Positions 62,992 through 64,000 of a stretch of 64,000 nt of DNA are shown one piece after another. The DNA is from Xenorhabdus sp014467285 (lineage in GTDB: Bacteria; Pseudomonadota; Gammaproteobacteria; Enterobacterales; Enterobacteriaceae). Position numbers and translations under genes: made by a program. The number at the start of each line of letters is the position of its first letter. Position 1 is the first letter of the stretch. Under the pieces are notes generated by a model. It was not told where the DNA came from. It worked only from the letters and a program-made list of their open reading frames with translations, and made no database searches. The stretch is taken from the NCBI RefSeq assembly GCF_014467285.1, contig NZ_NKHR01000019.1, positions 1 to 64,000 of the forward strand, read 5' to 3'.

Positions 62992-64000
62992 ATGACATTA
63001 TCGCTGATGATTCAGGGAACGGCGTCTGATGTAGGAAAAAGTGTGCTGGTGGCGGGATTTTGTCGGATATTCTCGCAGGATGGCTATCGCTGTACTCCTT
63101 TCAAATCACAGAATATGGCACTGAATTCTGGCATTACTGCCGATGGCAAAGAGATGGGACGAGCACAGATATTTCAGGCAGAAGCAGCAGGTATTGCACC
63201 GGATGTCCGCATGAACCCTGTGTTGCTGAAACCCACCAGCGATCGCAAAGCGCAAGTGGTTTTCATGGGAAAAGTCATGTGCAGCATGAATGCGGTGGAA
63301 TATCACGAATATAAACCCCAACTGCTCCAGCAAATTCTGGAGGCATATAACGGCCTAGCAGCAGAAACGGATATCATGGTGTTAGAAGGTGCGGGCAGCC
63401 CGGCAGAAATCAATCTGCGTGATCGCGATATCGTCAATATGGGCATGGCTGAATTAGTGGATGCGCCTGTGATTCTGGTGGCAGATATCGATCGGGGAGG
63501 GGTATTTGCATCAATTTACGGCACACTGGCCTTACTCAGACCAGAGGAAAAAGAACGAGTCAAGGGCGTGATTATCAACAAATTTCGTGGTGATCCGGCG
63601 TTGTTAAAATCGGGTATTGATCAGATCGAAGCCTTGACGCAAGTCCCGATCTTGGGAGTTTTACCGTGGTTGGATCTTGATCTGGAAGATGAAGACAGTG
63701 TTGCTTTGCAGTTGAGGAAATATGAGCAGTCGGAGAAAGAAGCAGGAGATTATCTCAACATCGCGGTGATTCAATACCCTCATATTGCCAATTTTACGGA
63801 TTTCAACGCGCTGGCGGCTCAACCGGATGTGCATCTGCGTTATGTCTCTGAGCCTTCTGCGCTTCGGGGCGCTGATCTTATTATTCTTCCCGGCAGTAAA
63901 AATACCTTAGGTGATTTGGCATGGCTAAAAATCCAAGGGCTTGATCAGGCCATTATCGATATTCACCAAAAAAACGCTCGCCAGAAACAAGTGCCGATTA
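62992..64000 (+). CDS. cbiP: cobyric acid synthase, cut by window end
   Basis: From ATG 62992 the frame is open to the window edge (336 residues seen of about 500). The N-terminal P-loop-like MIQGTASDVGKSVLVAGFCR, then SQNMALNSG, GAGSPAEINLRDRDIVNMG and DIDRGGVFAS identify CbiP/CobQ, which amidates the b, d, e and g side chains of adenosyl-cobyrinate diamide. The glutaminase nucleophile lies beyond the window. GGGAGA precedes the start. Confidence 0.93.
   Translation, partial: MTLSLMIQGTASDVGKSVLVAGFCRIFSQDGYRCTPFKSQNMALNSGITADGKEMGRAQIFQAEAAGIAPDVRMNPVLLKPTSDRKAQVVFMGKVMCSMNAVEYHEYKPQLLQQILEAYNGLAAETDIMVLEGAGSPAEINLRDRDIVNMGMAELVDAPVILVADIDRGGVFASIYGTLALLRPEEKERVKGVIINKFRGDPALLKSGIDQIEALTQVPILGVLPWLDLDLEDEDSVALQLRKYEQSEKEAGDYLNIAVIQYPHIANFTDFNALAAQPDVHLRYVSEPSALRGADLIILPGSKNTLGDLAWLKIQGLDQAIIDIHQKNARQKQVPI

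Noticed and set aside
1..64000. CRISPR arrays, tRNA or rRNA genes, prophage or replication origin
   Set aside because: No regularly spaced repeats, cloverleaf-like sequence, rRNA segment, phage structural gene or DnaA-box cluster was seen in the window.

Overview
The window looks like a chromosomal segment of an insect-pathogenic member of the Morganellaceae, most likely Photorhabdus (Xenorhabdus is the next choice). This is inferred from gene content: a five-module nonribosomal peptide synthetase with the architecture of GameXPeptide synthetase GxpS, a PirA/PirB binary insecticidal toxin locus, a PixA/AidA-type inclusion body protein, a PAS4-LuxR solo regulator, and AT-rich intergenic DNA. 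One run of 100 N (44779-44878) marks a scaffold gap inside an insertion sequence.

Layout. 1-3.1 kb: debris of a possible transposase and an unidentified gene, then a GxSxG lipase resembling a type VI secretion effector with a lipoprotein behind it (putative immunity protein). 3.2-3.7 kb: a decayed NRPS-type thioesterase on the minus strand. 4.8-20.3 kb: the 5187-residue synthetase, domain order A-T-C/E-A-T-C-A-T-C/E-A-T-C/E-A-T-TE, predicted to make a D-L-D-D-L pentapeptide of Val plus Leu/Phe-type residues. 20.5-32.1 kb: a complete myo-inositol catabolic locus (iolR divergent from iolA-iolD-iolG-Na/solute symporter-iolC/J fusion-iolE-iolB), closed by a strong hairpin. 32.1-34.1 kb: LuxR solo followed at once by an NCS1 permease. 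34.5-36.0 kb: a two-gene unit of a LexA-like regulator and a queuosine-precursor-transporter-like (VUT) membrane protein with an extra N-terminal domain. 36.7-42.4 kb: AraC/GyrI-like regulator, truncated DUF1348 gene, TetR regulator, Hsp70-like YegD, PixA-like protein, YeiI-like HTH sugar kinase. 42.9-45.0 kb: pirB and a 5'-disrupted pirA abutting an IS630-type transposase. 45.5-46.2 kb: VOC protein and CsaA-like tRNA-binding protein.

46.3-64.0 kb: cobalamin synthesis. cobA-cobD-pduX run leftward, and the anaerobic-type operon cbiABCDETFGHJKLMNQOP runs rightward in the Salmonella gene order, with cbiP cut by the window end. The 0.87-kb region between the two operons holds a perfect FNR-box sequence, a second near match and a CRP-like site. 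I see no B12-box there, so oxygen and carbon status look like the likely inputs. CobA makes precorrin-2, CbiK inserts cobalt, CbiL/H/F/G/D/J/E-T/C build cobyrinate, CbiA and CbiP amidate it, PduX and CobD supply aminopropanol phosphate for CbiB, and CbiMNQO imports cobalt.

Recurring oddities are short tandem duplications (10-18 bp) in both coding and non-coding DNA, near-identical neighbouring adenylation domains, and several gene relics at the borders between functional blocks.
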